Positions 15,523 to 23,169 of a DNA stretch of 64,000 bases are shown piece after piece. Below the pieces are notes generated by a model, which was not told the DNA's origin, did not search any database, and saw only the letters and a list, made by a program, of their open reading frames with translations. The position numbers were made by a program, and so were the translations under genes. Each line of letters begins with the position of its first letter. The stretch's first letter is position 1. The DNA is from Micromonospora coerulea (GTDB taxonomy: Bacteria > Actinomycetota > Actinomycetes > Mycobacteriales > Micromonosporaceae). Location: assembly GCF_016598485.1 (NCBI RefSeq), contig NZ_JAEMUW010000026.1:1-64000 (forward strand), read 5' to 3'.

Positions 15523-16414
15523 GAGGTCCTAACAAAGTCGTACGACGTGTCGGTACGTGATGATGCAGGTGGCCAGGGCGAGGAAGGCTTCGTGGATGTC
15601 GTCGCGGCGTTCCCACCGGATGCGTAGCCGTTTCATGCCGTGGTACCAGGCGATCGTGCGCTCGATGACCCATCGGACCACTCCCAGACCGGAGCCGTGC
15701 GGTTGACCGCGGCGGGCGATGCGCGGGCGGATGCCCTTGGCCCGTACCGCCCGGCGGTACTTGTCGTGGTCGTAGGCGCGGTCGCCGAAGATCTGGTCGG
15801 GGCGCCGCCGCGGTCGGCCACGGCGGCTTCGTACCGGCGGGATCTTGTCGATCAGCGGGAGCAGTTCGGTGACGTCGTGGCGGTTGCCGCCGGTCAGCGA
15901 TACGGCCAGGGGGATACCGGCGCCCTCGGTCAGGACGTGGTGCTTCGAGCCCGGGCGGGCGCGGTCGACCGGGCTCGGGCCGCTTTTGGGCCACGTCGAG
16001 CGGCCCGCACGTGCGAGGAGTCGATCACGGCGCGAGACCAGTCGAGCTTGCCGGGTGCCTGGAGTTCGGCCAGCAGCAGCTCGTGCAGCCGCTGCCACAC
16101 CCCGGCCCGGTTCCACTCCTCCAACCGCCGCCAGCAGGTCATTCCGGACCCGAACCCCAGTTGTTGGGGCAGGAACTCCCACTGAATGCCGGTGTGCAGC
16201 ACGAACAAGATCCCGCACAGCACCTGCCGGTCCGGGATCCGCTTGCGTCCCGGGTTCGTGGGTTGCGCTCAGGTTTGGGCAGCAGCGGCTCGATGCGCTG
16301 CCACAGCCCGTCCGGCACGATCCACGGCGGCTGCTCGCCACGCCTCACGGCACGACATCGTAGATCACCCGCTACAAGGGATGGAAACCCCAGAGATCAT
16401 TTTGTTAGGACCTC
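15523..16414 (-). mobile_element. IS5-family insertion sequence, 892 bp
   Basis: Terminal inverted repeats GAGGTCCTAACAAA (15523-15536) and its complement (16401-16414) match over 14 bp. A TTA directly flanks both ends (15520-15522 and 16415-16417), a 3-bp target duplication of the TNA type. The transposase fills the interior on the minus strand. Confidence 0.88.
15529..16348 (-). pseudogene. IS5-family transposase, two frame changes
   Basis: The first frame gives MRRGEQPPWIVPDGLWQRIE and breaks near 16258. The second gives QVLCGILFVLHTGIQWEFLP and SRAVIDSSHVRAARRGPK. At about 15985 the third frame takes over with SGPSPVDRARPGSKHHVLTE and runs to a stop at 15529. The DDE residues are visible: Asp in VIDSSH, Asp in FGDRAYDH, Glu in VIERTIAWYH. 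The second switch sits on CCAAAAG and could be a programmed -1 shift, known in IS5 relatives. The first has no such site and looks like a true lesion, so I expect no active transposase. Confidence 0.8.
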
Positions 16415-16442
16415 TTAGAGGTAGATCCAAGACAATGACCTC

Positions 16443-16766
16443 ATGGATGAGGCTCGACGGCGGTGGCACCAGCAGCACTCGGCGTCCTGGCTCCAACTCG
16501 CCGCCACCCTTCGACGTGAGGGCTGGGAAGCGCAGGTGACGTGTGAGGCAGCTCCAGTGCAGGTAGAAGGGACTCTGCCAAGCGGCGAGCGGTTCTATTT
16601 TCGCGCCCGGCATAGTGATGTGTCGTTGGGCATTGGTGGCGACGATCCGGCAGACATCCCCGAGTGGGAAGCCAGCGAGTCACATCAAGAGGCCAGCTAC
16701 CTGCCCGCCACCGTCGGCGAGGCCATGATCAGACGACTTGCTCGCCGCTACCTCGGGGAGCGTTAG
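16443..16766 (+). CDS. Hypothetical protein
   Basis: A 107-residue soluble protein, MDEARRRWHQQHSASWLQLA, with a beta-rich centre (EGTLPSGERFYFRARHSDVS) and a basic C-terminal helix (VGEAMIRRLARRYLGER). The start lies 26 bp beyond the IS end, so the insertion may have removed its promoter. No family recognised. The 300 bp after it (to 17068) contain no clear gene. Confidence 0.5.
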   Translation: MDEARRRWHQQHSASWLQLAATLRREGWEAQVTCEAAPVQVEGTLPSGERFYFRARHSDVSLGIGGDDPADIPEWEASESHQEASYLPATVGEAMIRRLARRYLGER

Positions 16767-17068
16767 CCAACTGGGCAAGCACCCTCAGTCTGGAAGGTGC
16801 CTTGATCCCCAGGTAGATCCTCCTGGACCTGCTGGTGATGAGGCTCGTCGTCTGCGGACGAGGGGACGTGCCCCGGGTAGGGAGACCCACTGCTAACCCT
16901 TGTTGACCCGACTGTCGGGCACAGAGCGCGCACGAGTGGCGGCAGTGTCGTACCGTAGTGGCCCTCGCGAGACGAAACCTATTCGCCGGGTACCCGGTCG
17001 CGAAAGTGAAGGCCACCCATGTATGCCCCAGGCTTCCTGCCCGGTCGAAGTCTCGGCGACACCTCGTC

Positions 17069-17659
17069 ATGATCCGGACGATGTTCGGTGCTGACCTCAT
17101 GGGCCCTGACATCTATGGCCGCGAGATGCGACTCTGGCAGTCGCTGGGGCCGGCAAAGTATCGCCTGCGATCCGCCTGCCTTGCCGTCCTGCTGGCCCTG
17201 GCCAGCGTGGTGGCCTTCCTAGGTTCCATGACGCTCGCCAGCCTTTTCGGAGGTGTGCACTACGGGCACCCGGCGCGGGTGGTGGTGGACGATTGCCAGC
17301 AGGTTGGCCCGATTAGCCGGCGGGGCTTTGGTTACTGGTGGGAATGTGATGCGGTGGTGACCGCACCCGACGGCACGGTCCGGAAGGCCCGGATACATGC
17401 GTCGGACGTCGTGCCGGAAGACCGGGGTCGGTCGGTCGAACTGCGCGAGTCTTGCCATGTCAAGGGGGATGTCACCGATTGCTCGTACGGTAGACCAATC
17501 GGGTACCTGCTCAATGTCGGCTTACTGCTCATCGTCAAGCTGGGTTGGGTGGCGTTGGTCGTCGGCGGCTTCGGGGTCGTGATGTTCCTGACCAGGGCGT
17601 TCCTCGGCGCGCCCCGGTACCTGCGCTTTCGTGGTCGCCGACCTTCAACCGCAGATTGA
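17069..17659 (+). CDS. Two-helix membrane protein, DUF6346-like, paralogue of 13404
   Basis: About 196 residues with the same plan as the gene at 13404: helix SACLAVLLALASVVAFLGSM, external Cys domain (VDDCQQVGPISRRGFGYWWE, VPEDRGRSVELRESC, VTDCSYGRP), then helix GLLLIVKLGWVALVVGGFGV. The four external Cys and the GFGYWW and EDRGR blocks align directly. The start is uncertain: ATG 17069 gives an N-terminus as long as the paralogue's, while ATG 17099 is a shorter option without a better ribosome-binding site. Confidence 0.65.
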   Translation: MIRTMFGADLMGPDIYGREMRLWQSLGPAKYRLRSACLAVLLALASVVAFLGSMTLASLFGGVHYGHPARVVVDDCQQVGPISRRGFGYWWECDAVVTAPDGTVRKARIHASDVVPEDRGRSVELRESCHVKGDVTDCSYGRPIGYLLNVGLLLIVKLGWVALVVGGFGVVMFLTRAFLGAPRYLRFRGRRPSTAD

Positions 17660-17742
17660 GCCGCTGGCGAGCCGGTCGTCGGGTGATTAGATGCCTAGGG
17701 TGGCCGGAGTCAAGCGAGGCTTGACGCTGCGCGTTGCGACGA

Positions 17743-17927
17743 GGCCGTGGTGGGGATGCGGCGCGTGCTATCCGGGCAGGCCCCCGCCTGCCGGCAACGC
17801 CGGCCCGAGGGGTCGCAGAGGCTCCGGGGTCAAGGGCGGCCCGTAGGGCCGTCGCGCAGCGATGCGAAGCACCCTTGAGGTCGGAGGGGCGGCCCCGCAT
17901 CCTCCGCGCCGCATCCCCACCACGGCC
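17743..17927. other. Structured non-coding region with a 23-bp perfect inverted repeat
   Basis: The arms 17743-17765 and 17905-17927 are perfectly complementary over 23 bp. Between them lie nested hairpins (GCAGGC-CCC-GCCTGC and GCCGGC-AAC-GCCGGC). No conserved frame crosses it. It lies in the 650-bp gene-free stretch before the pentapeptide gene, on the rep side of the element. Origin of replication or transfer, or a structured RNA, are the candidates. Confidence 0.6.
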
Positions 17928-18132
17928 GGCGGTTACTCGCCCCTACGGCGCGGCGGTGCGACGGCCGCCGCGCCCGGCCGGCTGCCGGCCCACGAACCTC
18001 AACCACTCTCGTCGCTGCCGTCTGCGGCGGCCCCCGGGCTTCCCGCTGTCCGCGCCAGCCGACGGGCGTCTTGCGTGGCCGGCGTGGAGCGACAGCGGAG
18101 CGTCGGACGCGCGCCCAGGCGGCGGCGCGTGC

Positions 18133-18216
18133 GGCCCGTTGCGGGCCGCCTTGAAGACGTACAGAAAGTCCTCCCACGCAGGTCCTGAGACCCGACAAGG
18201 TCCTGAGACCCGACAA
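18133..18216. repeat. Hairpin and perfect 18-bp tandem repeat
   Basis: GCGGCCCG-TTG-CGGGCCGC forms a small perfect hairpin near 18130-18149. At 18181-18198 and 18199-18216 the 18-bp unit GGTCCTGAGACCCGACAA is repeated exactly. This could be a two-copy iteron or protein-binding site near the replication module. Confidence 0.6.
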
Positions 18217-18313
18217 GGCCGGCGGGCGGCTGTCCTGCACCGCTCGATACGTCGCATGTGAGCGCGTAGAAAGCCGGTGGTTCGGCAACGGGCAATCGGG
18301 CTACGGTTCGCGG

Positions 18314-18661
18314 ATGAGCATCCTGCCCGGCGCGACGAGGCAGTCGTTCGTGGGTCGCGATCTTCGGCATCGCACCCTGGATAAGCACTACTTCAAGTTT
18401 TGTGATTTCCGTGGCGCCGACCTCCGGGGTGCGTCGCTCCGGGGTGCCAGCTTTGCTGGCTGCGATCTGCGGGGTGCCGACCTGCGCGACGCGGATCTGT
18501 CCTACGCGCGTTTCAGCTACGTTAGGACTCACGATCCGGAGTACGGACGCACAGACGTTACCGGGGCCCGGTGGGACGGGGCCAACCTTCGAGGTGTCAC
18601 CGCCGAGCGCGTAATTGGGTGGCCGGACGGCCTCTCAGACTCCGGCATTACTTCGGGTTGA
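18314..18661 (+). CDS. Pentapeptide-repeat protein
   Basis: A 115-residue protein whose middle consists of about ten A(D/S)LRG-type pentapeptides: CDFRGADLRGASLRGASFAG, CDLRGADLRDADLSYARFSY, and further on ARWDGANLRG. Such repeats build a right-handed quadrilateral beta-helix, in some families a DNA mimic (Qnr/MfpA) and in others of unknown role. This one is short, with about one and a half turns fewer than Qnr-like proteins, so a gyrase-protection role should not be assumed. It lies alone between the structured region and rep. Confidence 0.75.
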   Translation: MSILPGATRQSFVGRDLRHRTLDKHYFKFCDFRGADLRGASLRGASFAGCDLRGADLRDADLSYARFSYVRTHDPEYGRTDVTGARWDGANLRGVTAERVIGWPDGLSDSGITSG

Positions 18662-19067
18662 CGTGTCGGCACCCGGTGCTACTCTGGCGCTCGTCGAGCA
18701 CGCCAGCGCGGCCTTCCTGCCGAATCGCTGAACTCGATCTCGAGGATGCCGAGCGGCCTTCCTGCCGCTGATGCGGGTCACCCCCCGCCGGTTCTCGATC
18801 GCACCGGCCGCTGTGCCGGTCCCCCGAATCCGTTGAGCGGCCCAGCACGGCCTTGCCTGCCGTCCACGATGGCCCGGATTCGCACATGTCCACGGGTGGG
18901 GCAGCCTGCGGCAGCCCGCCGGATGCCGACATCCCAGGCTCCCCGCCCGTGCCGGCCCAATCACCGAGCCCACGAGCGCGAAAGGACATGACCCATCGGC
19001 GGGAAGTGGCACGACCACGACTCCGCCCTCCGGCGTCTGCCGCCCTGTCGGCGGTGCCAGGAGACAC

Positions 19068-19115
19068 GACGAAGACCACCAGCGGACAGCCGTCCACGGC
19101 TGGTGGTGCTTCGTC
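19068..19115 (+). promoter_or_regulatory. Long hairpin in the rep leader
   Basis: GACGAAGACCACCAGC (19068-19083) pairs with GCTGGTGGT (19099-19107) and, after a 1-nt bulge, CTTCGTC (19109-19115): a 16-bp stem with a 15-nt loop. It ends 35 bp before the rep start. The rest of 18662-19150 holds no gene I can support. Candidate attenuator, antisense-RNA target or replication site. Confidence 0.6.
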
Positions 19116-19150
19116 TCCCGTCCCTGCCACCCCCTGAAGAGGAGACAGTC

Positions 19151-20719
19151 GTGTCCACCCCGCTCACCCTGTGCCGGCCCGGCCTCGCCGTCGGCCGGGA
19201 CCTCCAAGCGCTGCACCGCGCCGCCTCGCCGGAGTTCTCCGGCTGGCTGGAGCACACCCGCCCCGCCGGCGGTTGCTCGCGCCCGATCCGCCTCTCCGGC
19301 ACCATTGCCGCCGTCGACCGAAACACCGGCCGCATCACCAGCCGACTGCACACCGATGAGCTGCCCGACCGGGCGCTTTACAAGGCGTGCGGCAACCGCC
19401 GCGAATCGCAGTGCTCCGACTGCGCCTGGGTCTACCAGGGCGACGCCTACCAGGTCGTCCGGTGCGGCCTGACCGGCGGCAAGGGCGTCCCTGCCTCGGT
19501 CGGCCGGCATCCGGTCGTGTTCGCCACCTTCACCGCCCCGTCGTTCGGCGCGGTCCACCACCGGCACATCCCCCGTCACACCTGCCGCAGCCGGCAGCGC
19601 TGCGACTGCCGACCGGCCCCCTGCCACGCCCGGAGCACCCCCGGCACCTGCCCGCACGGGCAGCCCGCGGTGTGCTTCGCCCGCCACGACGTCGACGATC
19701 CGCGGCTCGGGCAGCCCTTGTGCCTCGACTGCTACGACCACGACCACCAGGTCGTCTGGAACCACTTCTCAGGGGAGCTGTGGCGGCGCACCAAACAGGC
19801 CATCGAACGCAACCTCGCCGCCCTCTGCCGCCGACGTGGCATCCCCTTCGTTCGGGTCCTCACCGCCTCAGGCAAGCTCCGCTGGGTGCCGCCCGTGCGG
19901 GTGTCGCACGGCAAGGTCGCCGAGATGCAACGCCGGGCCGCCGTGCACTTCCACGTCCTGCTGCGCCTCGACGGCGTCGACCCTGACGACCCGGACGCCC
20001 TCGTGCCGCCGCCGGCCGGCATCACCGTCGGCGACCTGGACGCTGCTGTCCACGCCGCCGCCTCCCGGATCACCGTCACCACACCCCCACACTCCGACCA
20101 GCCCGAAGGCTGGGTGGTCGCCTGGGGCGAGCAGGTCGACGTTCGGCACGTCAATAGCGCCAGCGGTGAGCTGACCGACGGCAAGGTCGCCGCCTACCTC
20201 GCCAAGTACGCCACCAAGGCGACCGAAGCCACCGGCCACTGCTCCACCCGGCTCACCCCCGCCACCATCGACGACTACGCCGACCCCGAAGGCGACCACC
20301 TCGCCCGCCTCATCGACGCCTGCTGGCACCTCGGCAGGCCCACTTACAGCGACACGACCAGCGGCGCCGCAACCGCCAGCAACCGTCAAGACAGCCTTGA
20401 CACCAAACCCCACGCCTACGCCGGGATGCGGCGGTGGGCGCACATGCTCGGCTTCGGCGGCCACTTCCTCACCAAGGCCCGCCGCTACTCCGTCACCTTC
20501 GGCCTGCTGCGCGACACCCGCGCCACCTACCGCCGCACAGAAGACGACGAGTCCACCGACAGCACCACCGTCGCCACCCTCACTTACATCGGAGCCGGCT
20601 GGCTCAGCGACGGTGACGCTCTCCTCGCCAACACCGCCGCCAGACAGCGACGCGAAAGCAGACGCATCGGCCGAGAAGAACTCGCCCACGAAGCCTGGCT
20701 CATCGGGGCGGCTGCATGA
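19151..20719 (+). CDS. Replication initiator protein (RepSA-like)
   Basis: A 522-residue protein typical of AICE rolling-circle initiators. A Cys-rich N-terminal half (KACGNRRESQCSDCAWVYQG, RHTCRSRQRCDCRPAPCHAR, LCLDCYDHDHQVVWN) looks zinc-binding. AAVHFHVLLRLDG at about residue 265 is the HUH metal-binding motif. KVAAYLAKYATKATEATGH at about 345 supplies the candidate nicking Tyr. The GTG start at 19151 has GAAGAGGAG upstream. The stop overlaps the xis ATG (ATGA), giving rep-xis-int. By homology to pSAM2 it should nick the excised circle and start replication. Confidence 0.88.
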   Translation: MSTPLTLCRPGLAVGRDLQALHRAASPEFSGWLEHTRPAGGCSRPIRLSGTIAAVDRNTGRITSRLHTDELPDRALYKACGNRRESQCSDCAWVYQGDAYQVVRCGLTGGKGVPASVGRHPVVFATFTAPSFGAVHHRHIPRHTCRSRQRCDCRPAPCHARSTPGTCPHGQPAVCFARHDVDDPRLGQPLCLDCYDHDHQVVWNHFSGELWRRTKQAIERNLAALCRRRGIPFVRVLTASGKLRWVPPVRVSHGKVAEMQRRAAVHFHVLLRLDGVDPDDPDALVPPPAGITVGDLDAAVHAAASRITVTTPPHSDQPEGWVVAWGEQVDVRHVNSASGELTDGKVAAYLAKYATKATEATGHCSTRLTPATIDDYADPEGDHLARLIDACWHLGRPTYSDTTSGAATASNRQDSLDTKPHAYAGMRRWAHMLGFGGHFLTKARRYSVTFGLLRDTRATYRRTEDDESTDSTTVATLTYIGAGWLSDGDALLANTAARQRRESRRIGREELAHEAWLIGAAA

Positions 20720-20913
20720 GCAGAGACCTCACCCCGCGCTGGTACTCCCCCGCCGAGGTCGCCGTCCTACTCGGCTTCGGCATCTCCAAGGTCAAGATGA
20801 AGATCGCCACCGGCGAGCTGCGCTCCATCAAGGACGGTAAGTACCGCCGCATCCTCCCTGAATGGGTCGACGACTACATCCGCCAGCAGGTCGAACGCCA
20901 GGAGGCAGCCTGA
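20716..20913 (+). CDS. xis: Excisionase, MerR-like helix-turn-helix
   Basis: A 65-residue protein, MSRDLTPRWYSPAEVAVLLG, with a winged-helix/excisionase fold: YSPAEVAVLLGFGISKVKMK is the DNA-binding helix pair and YRRILPEWVDDYIRQQ the wing and second helix. It overlaps rep by 4 nt and int by 1 nt (TGATG). Role: directionality factor for excision of the element together with the integrase. Size and position are those of Xis in pSAM2-type elements. Confidence 0.88.
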   Translation: MSRDLTPRWYSPAEVAVLLGFGISKVKMKIATGELRSIKDGKYRRILPEWVDDYIRQQVERQEAA

Positions 20914-22133
20914 TGCCCGCCCGCGCACGAGCCAACGGCGAAGGCTCGATCTTCCCGTACCGCAACGGCTTCGCCGCTTACGTCTGGGTCACCAAGCCCG
21001 ACGGCAAGCGCACCCGCAAGTACGTCTACGGCAAGAGCCGCGAGGCCGTCCACGACAAGTGGATCAAGCTGCATCAGCAGGCGAAGCAGGGGCCGGTGGC
21101 GACCAGCGTCCCGACGGTCGGCAGCTTCCTGACGCGGTGGCTGTCGGAGATCATCGAGCCGAACCGGGCACCGTTGACCTACGCCACCTACGAGACGATC
21201 GTCCGCCGCTACATCACTCCGGGCCTCGGTGCCAAGCGGCTCGACCGGCTCCAGTCGCGGGACGTGCAAACCTGGATCAACCAGGTGGCCCGCACCTGCC
21301 AGTGCTGCGCCCAGGGCAAGGACGCCACCCGGCCCAAGGACAAGCGGCGCTGCTGCGCGGTCGGCCGCTGCTGCCAGGCCGTCCCGTCGACGCGCACGAT
21401 CAGCGACATCCGGGCCGCGCTGCGGGCCGCCCTCACCCACGCCCAGGCCGAAGACCTCATCACCAAGAACCCAGCCGTGCCGGTAACCCTCGCCACGGTC
21501 CGCCGCCGCCGAGGCAGGTCGTGGTCGAGCGACGAGGCCCGCAAGTTCCTCGAATCCGCCCGCCACGACGAGGACCCGCTCTACGCCGCCTACGCCCTGG
21601 TACTCGTCACCGGACTACGCAAGGGTGAGGCCCTCGGACTGACATGGGAGGACGTCGACCTCGACGCCGGAGAGCTGACCATCGGCCGCCAACTGCAACG
21701 CGTCCGCGGCCAGCTCCTGCACCGCGACACCAAGACCCAGGCATCCGACGCCACTCTCCCGCTGCCCGACATCTGCGGCACGGCACTAGGAATCAGGAAG
21801 GTACAACGGGACGAGGCACGAGCAGCGGCCGGCAACGCGTGGCATGAAACCGACCTCGCATTCACCACCCGCTATGGCACGCCCATCGAGCCGCGCAACT
21901 TCCAGCGCTCCTGGCAAACCCGCTGCGAGAAGGCCAAAGTCAGGCCGATCACCGTCCACGACGCCAGGCGCACCTGTGCCACGCTCCTGGCCGACCTCGA
22001 CGTCCATCCGAGAGTCGTCATGCAGATCCTCCGGCATGCCCGCTTCTCGATAACCATGGAGATCTACACGCAGGTCTCGTCGAAGGCGACCCGCGACGCC
22101 CTCAAGCGGCTCGGCGATTCCCTCGCGAGATGA
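20913..22133 (+). CDS. int: Site-specific tyrosine integrase of the element
   Basis: A 406-residue tyrosine recombinase. An N-terminal arm-binding part (GSIFPYRNGFAAYVWVTKPD) and SAM-like core-binding domain lead to the catalytic domain: Arg in TGLRKGEALGL (about 234), HDARRT (about 350), LRHAR (about 373) and Tyr in EIYTQ (about 384). A Cys-rich insert (CQCCAQGKD…RRCCAVGRCC) in the core-binding domain is frequent in actinomycete element integrases and may bind zinc. The 23-bp arm repeat begins 3 bp after the stop and attR 75 bp after, so it acts on the adjacent tRNA-Val. Confidence 0.93.
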   Translation: MPARARANGEGSIFPYRNGFAAYVWVTKPDGKRTRKYVYGKSREAVHDKWIKLHQQAKQGPVATSVPTVGSFLTRWLSEIIEPNRAPLTYATYETIVRRYITPGLGAKRLDRLQSRDVQTWINQVARTCQCCAQGKDATRPKDKRRCCAVGRCCQAVPSTRTISDIRAALRAALTHAQAEDLITKNPAVPVTLATVRRRRGRSWSSDEARKFLESARHDEDPLYAAYALVLVTGLRKGEALGLTWEDVDLDAGELTIGRQLQRVRGQLLHRDTKTQASDATLPLPDICGTALGIRKVQRDEARAAAGNAWHETDLAFTTRYGTPIEPRNFQRSWQTRCEKAKVRPITVHDARRTCATLLADLDVHPRVVMQILRHARFSITMEIYTQVSSKATRDALKRLGDSLAR

Positions 22134-22135
22134 CC

Positions 22136-22158
22136 GTTGCTGTACTTCGCTGCTGTAC
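22136..22158. repeat. 23-bp arm-like repeat, right copy
   Basis: Identical to 4754-4776, lying between the int stop and its terminator. See the left copy for the interpretation as an arm-type recombinase site. Confidence 0.75.
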
Positions 22159-22167
22159 GGGCAGCAA

Positions 22168-22200
22168 AAAGGCCACCCCCACGAATGGGAAGTGGCCTTT
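22168..22200 (+). terminator. Intrinsic terminator after int
   Basis: AAAGGCCAC (22168-22176) pairs with GTGGCCTTT (22192-22200). It separates int transcription from the oppositely oriented tRNA gene. Confidence 0.75.
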
Positions 22201-22207
22201 GAGCTGC

Positions 22208-22250
22208 GTGGGCGATACTGGGATCGAACCAGTGACCTCTTCGGTGTGAA
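22208..22250. repeat. attR within tRNA-Val
   Basis: The direct-repeat partner of 4628-4670 with one mismatch. It covers the 3' part of tRNA-Val from the anticodon loop outwards, so insertion has kept the tRNA sequence complete. Confidence 0.9.
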
Positions 22251-22280
22251 CGAAGCGCTCTCCCGCTGAGCTAATCGCCC
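22209..22280 (-). tRNA. tRNA-Val(CAC)
   Basis: The 72-nt cloverleaf on the minus strand starts GGGCGATTAGCTCAGCGGGA and ends in ATCGCCC plus an A discriminator. The anticodon stem CTTCG/CGAAG encloses loop TTCACAC, so the anticodon is CAC. The acceptor stem GGGCGAT pairs with ATCGCCC, and the T arm contains GGTTCGATCC. CCA is not encoded. It is the integration site of the element. Confidence 0.95.
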
Positions 22281-22332
22281 TCAGCGCCGATGACTCTACC
22301 CGATCGAGAACCGAGACCAAAAACCCGGGTCT

Positions 22333-22896
22333 TCAGTGCGTCGCGAGGTAGCGCATCACCCGGGCCACCAGGTCGATGCCGAGGCTGTACTTGAGCGACA
22401 GCCACACCACCACCAACACGAAGACCAGCCCGACGGCGCCGAGCGCCAACCGGACCGGCAGCGATCGGCTGGTCACCCAGCGGGTCCAGGCGTGCACGTG
22501 TCGGCGGGTGAAGCCGAGCAGCCGCCGCGCCCAGTGGAACTCGACCGCCCAGATGCCGAGCCCGGCGATCACCAGCAGCCAGCCGGGTCCGGGCAGCGGG
22601 ATCAGCGCGACACCGACGGTGACGACGATGGCGCCGGCGATGCCGATGAAGATCTTGAGGGCGACCCGGCCGGTGGGGTTGGCCCGGATGAGGTCGAGGG
22701 TGGTGTGTAGCCGCCCCCGCCAGCCGCTGTGGGGCTTCCGGGCGACGGCGACCCCGGAGGCGGAGGAAGGGCCGCGGGAGGGGCCCTCGGAAGGCTCCGT
22801 CGACACCACGTACCCCCGCCTTTCGGCTGCTCGGGCCACTCCTTTCGGTGGGCCGGCCATGGTCGTCGGATCCATCGCGGAACCCCGCCTGACCAT
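22333..22896 (-). CDS. TIGR02611/PGPGW-type membrane protein
   Basis: About 187 residues. A disordered Ser/Pro/Arg-rich start is followed by two hydrophobic regions: KIFIGIAGAIVVTVGVALIP-LPGPGW-LLVIAGLGIWAVEF (with the PGPGW signature) and ALGAVGLVFVLVVVWLSLKY. Proteins of this kind are widespread in actinomycetes; function is unknown. ATG 22896 has a G-rich ribosome-binding site; ATG 22875 is an alternative. First chromosomal gene right of the tRNA. Confidence 0.8.
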   Translation of the reverse strand: MVRRGSAMDPTTMAGPPKGVARAAERRGYVVSTEPSEGPSRGPSSASGVAVARKPHSGWRGRLHTTLDLIRANPTGRVALKIFIGIAGAIVVTVGVALIPLPGPGWLLVIAGLGIWAVEFHWARRLLGFTRRHVHAWTRWVTSRSLPVRLALGAVGLVFVLVVVWLSLKYSLGIDLVARVMRYLATH

Positions 22897-23169
22897 TTCC
22901 ACCCCCAGTGTGGCCCGGGACCGTCACCCCCGCAGAGGACTGGACGTTACCGGAGTAAGTCGACGACTGAACCACCCGCTGCCGGGCGGCACCACGGTTC
23001 GGGCGGAACCGGAAATCCTACAAGAATTTTCACATTCTCGCGGCCTTTCCGACCCCCTTCCCACCACTGGGTGAAGTCAGCGTATGGCGGAGCGTAGCCA
23101 GGAGTAGCACCTGAGTATGGGAAAAGCGGGACACGCGCGTTCCGCAGCGGTGCCGGGGGGAGAACGTCC

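Larger units (their letters stand above)
4629..22250. mobile_element. AICE-type integrative element in tRNA-Val, about 17.6 kb
   Basis: The element is bounded by attL and attR and has pSAM2-like rep-xis-int genes at the right end pointing into the tRNA. A GntR regulator and a conserved small-gene operon lie at the left end. Between them are about 13 kb of cargo. I find no FtsK/SpoIIIE-like DNA translocase (the single-protein transfer gene of AICEs) and no prim-pol/NUDIX pair, so it should excise and possibly replicate but not transfer by itself. Confidence 0.88.

Noticed and set aside
18989..19137. A 49-codon frame MTHRREVARPRLRPPASAAL just before rep, with AAAGGAC upstream.
   Set aside because: It runs through the long hairpin, has low-complexity composition and no family; the hairpin is the better-supported feature.
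6105..20000. CRISPR arrays or retron-like elements among the repeats of the integrative element.
   Set aside because: Repeats are long, imperfect and widely spaced with genes between them; there are no regular spacers and no Cas or reverse-transcriptase genes.
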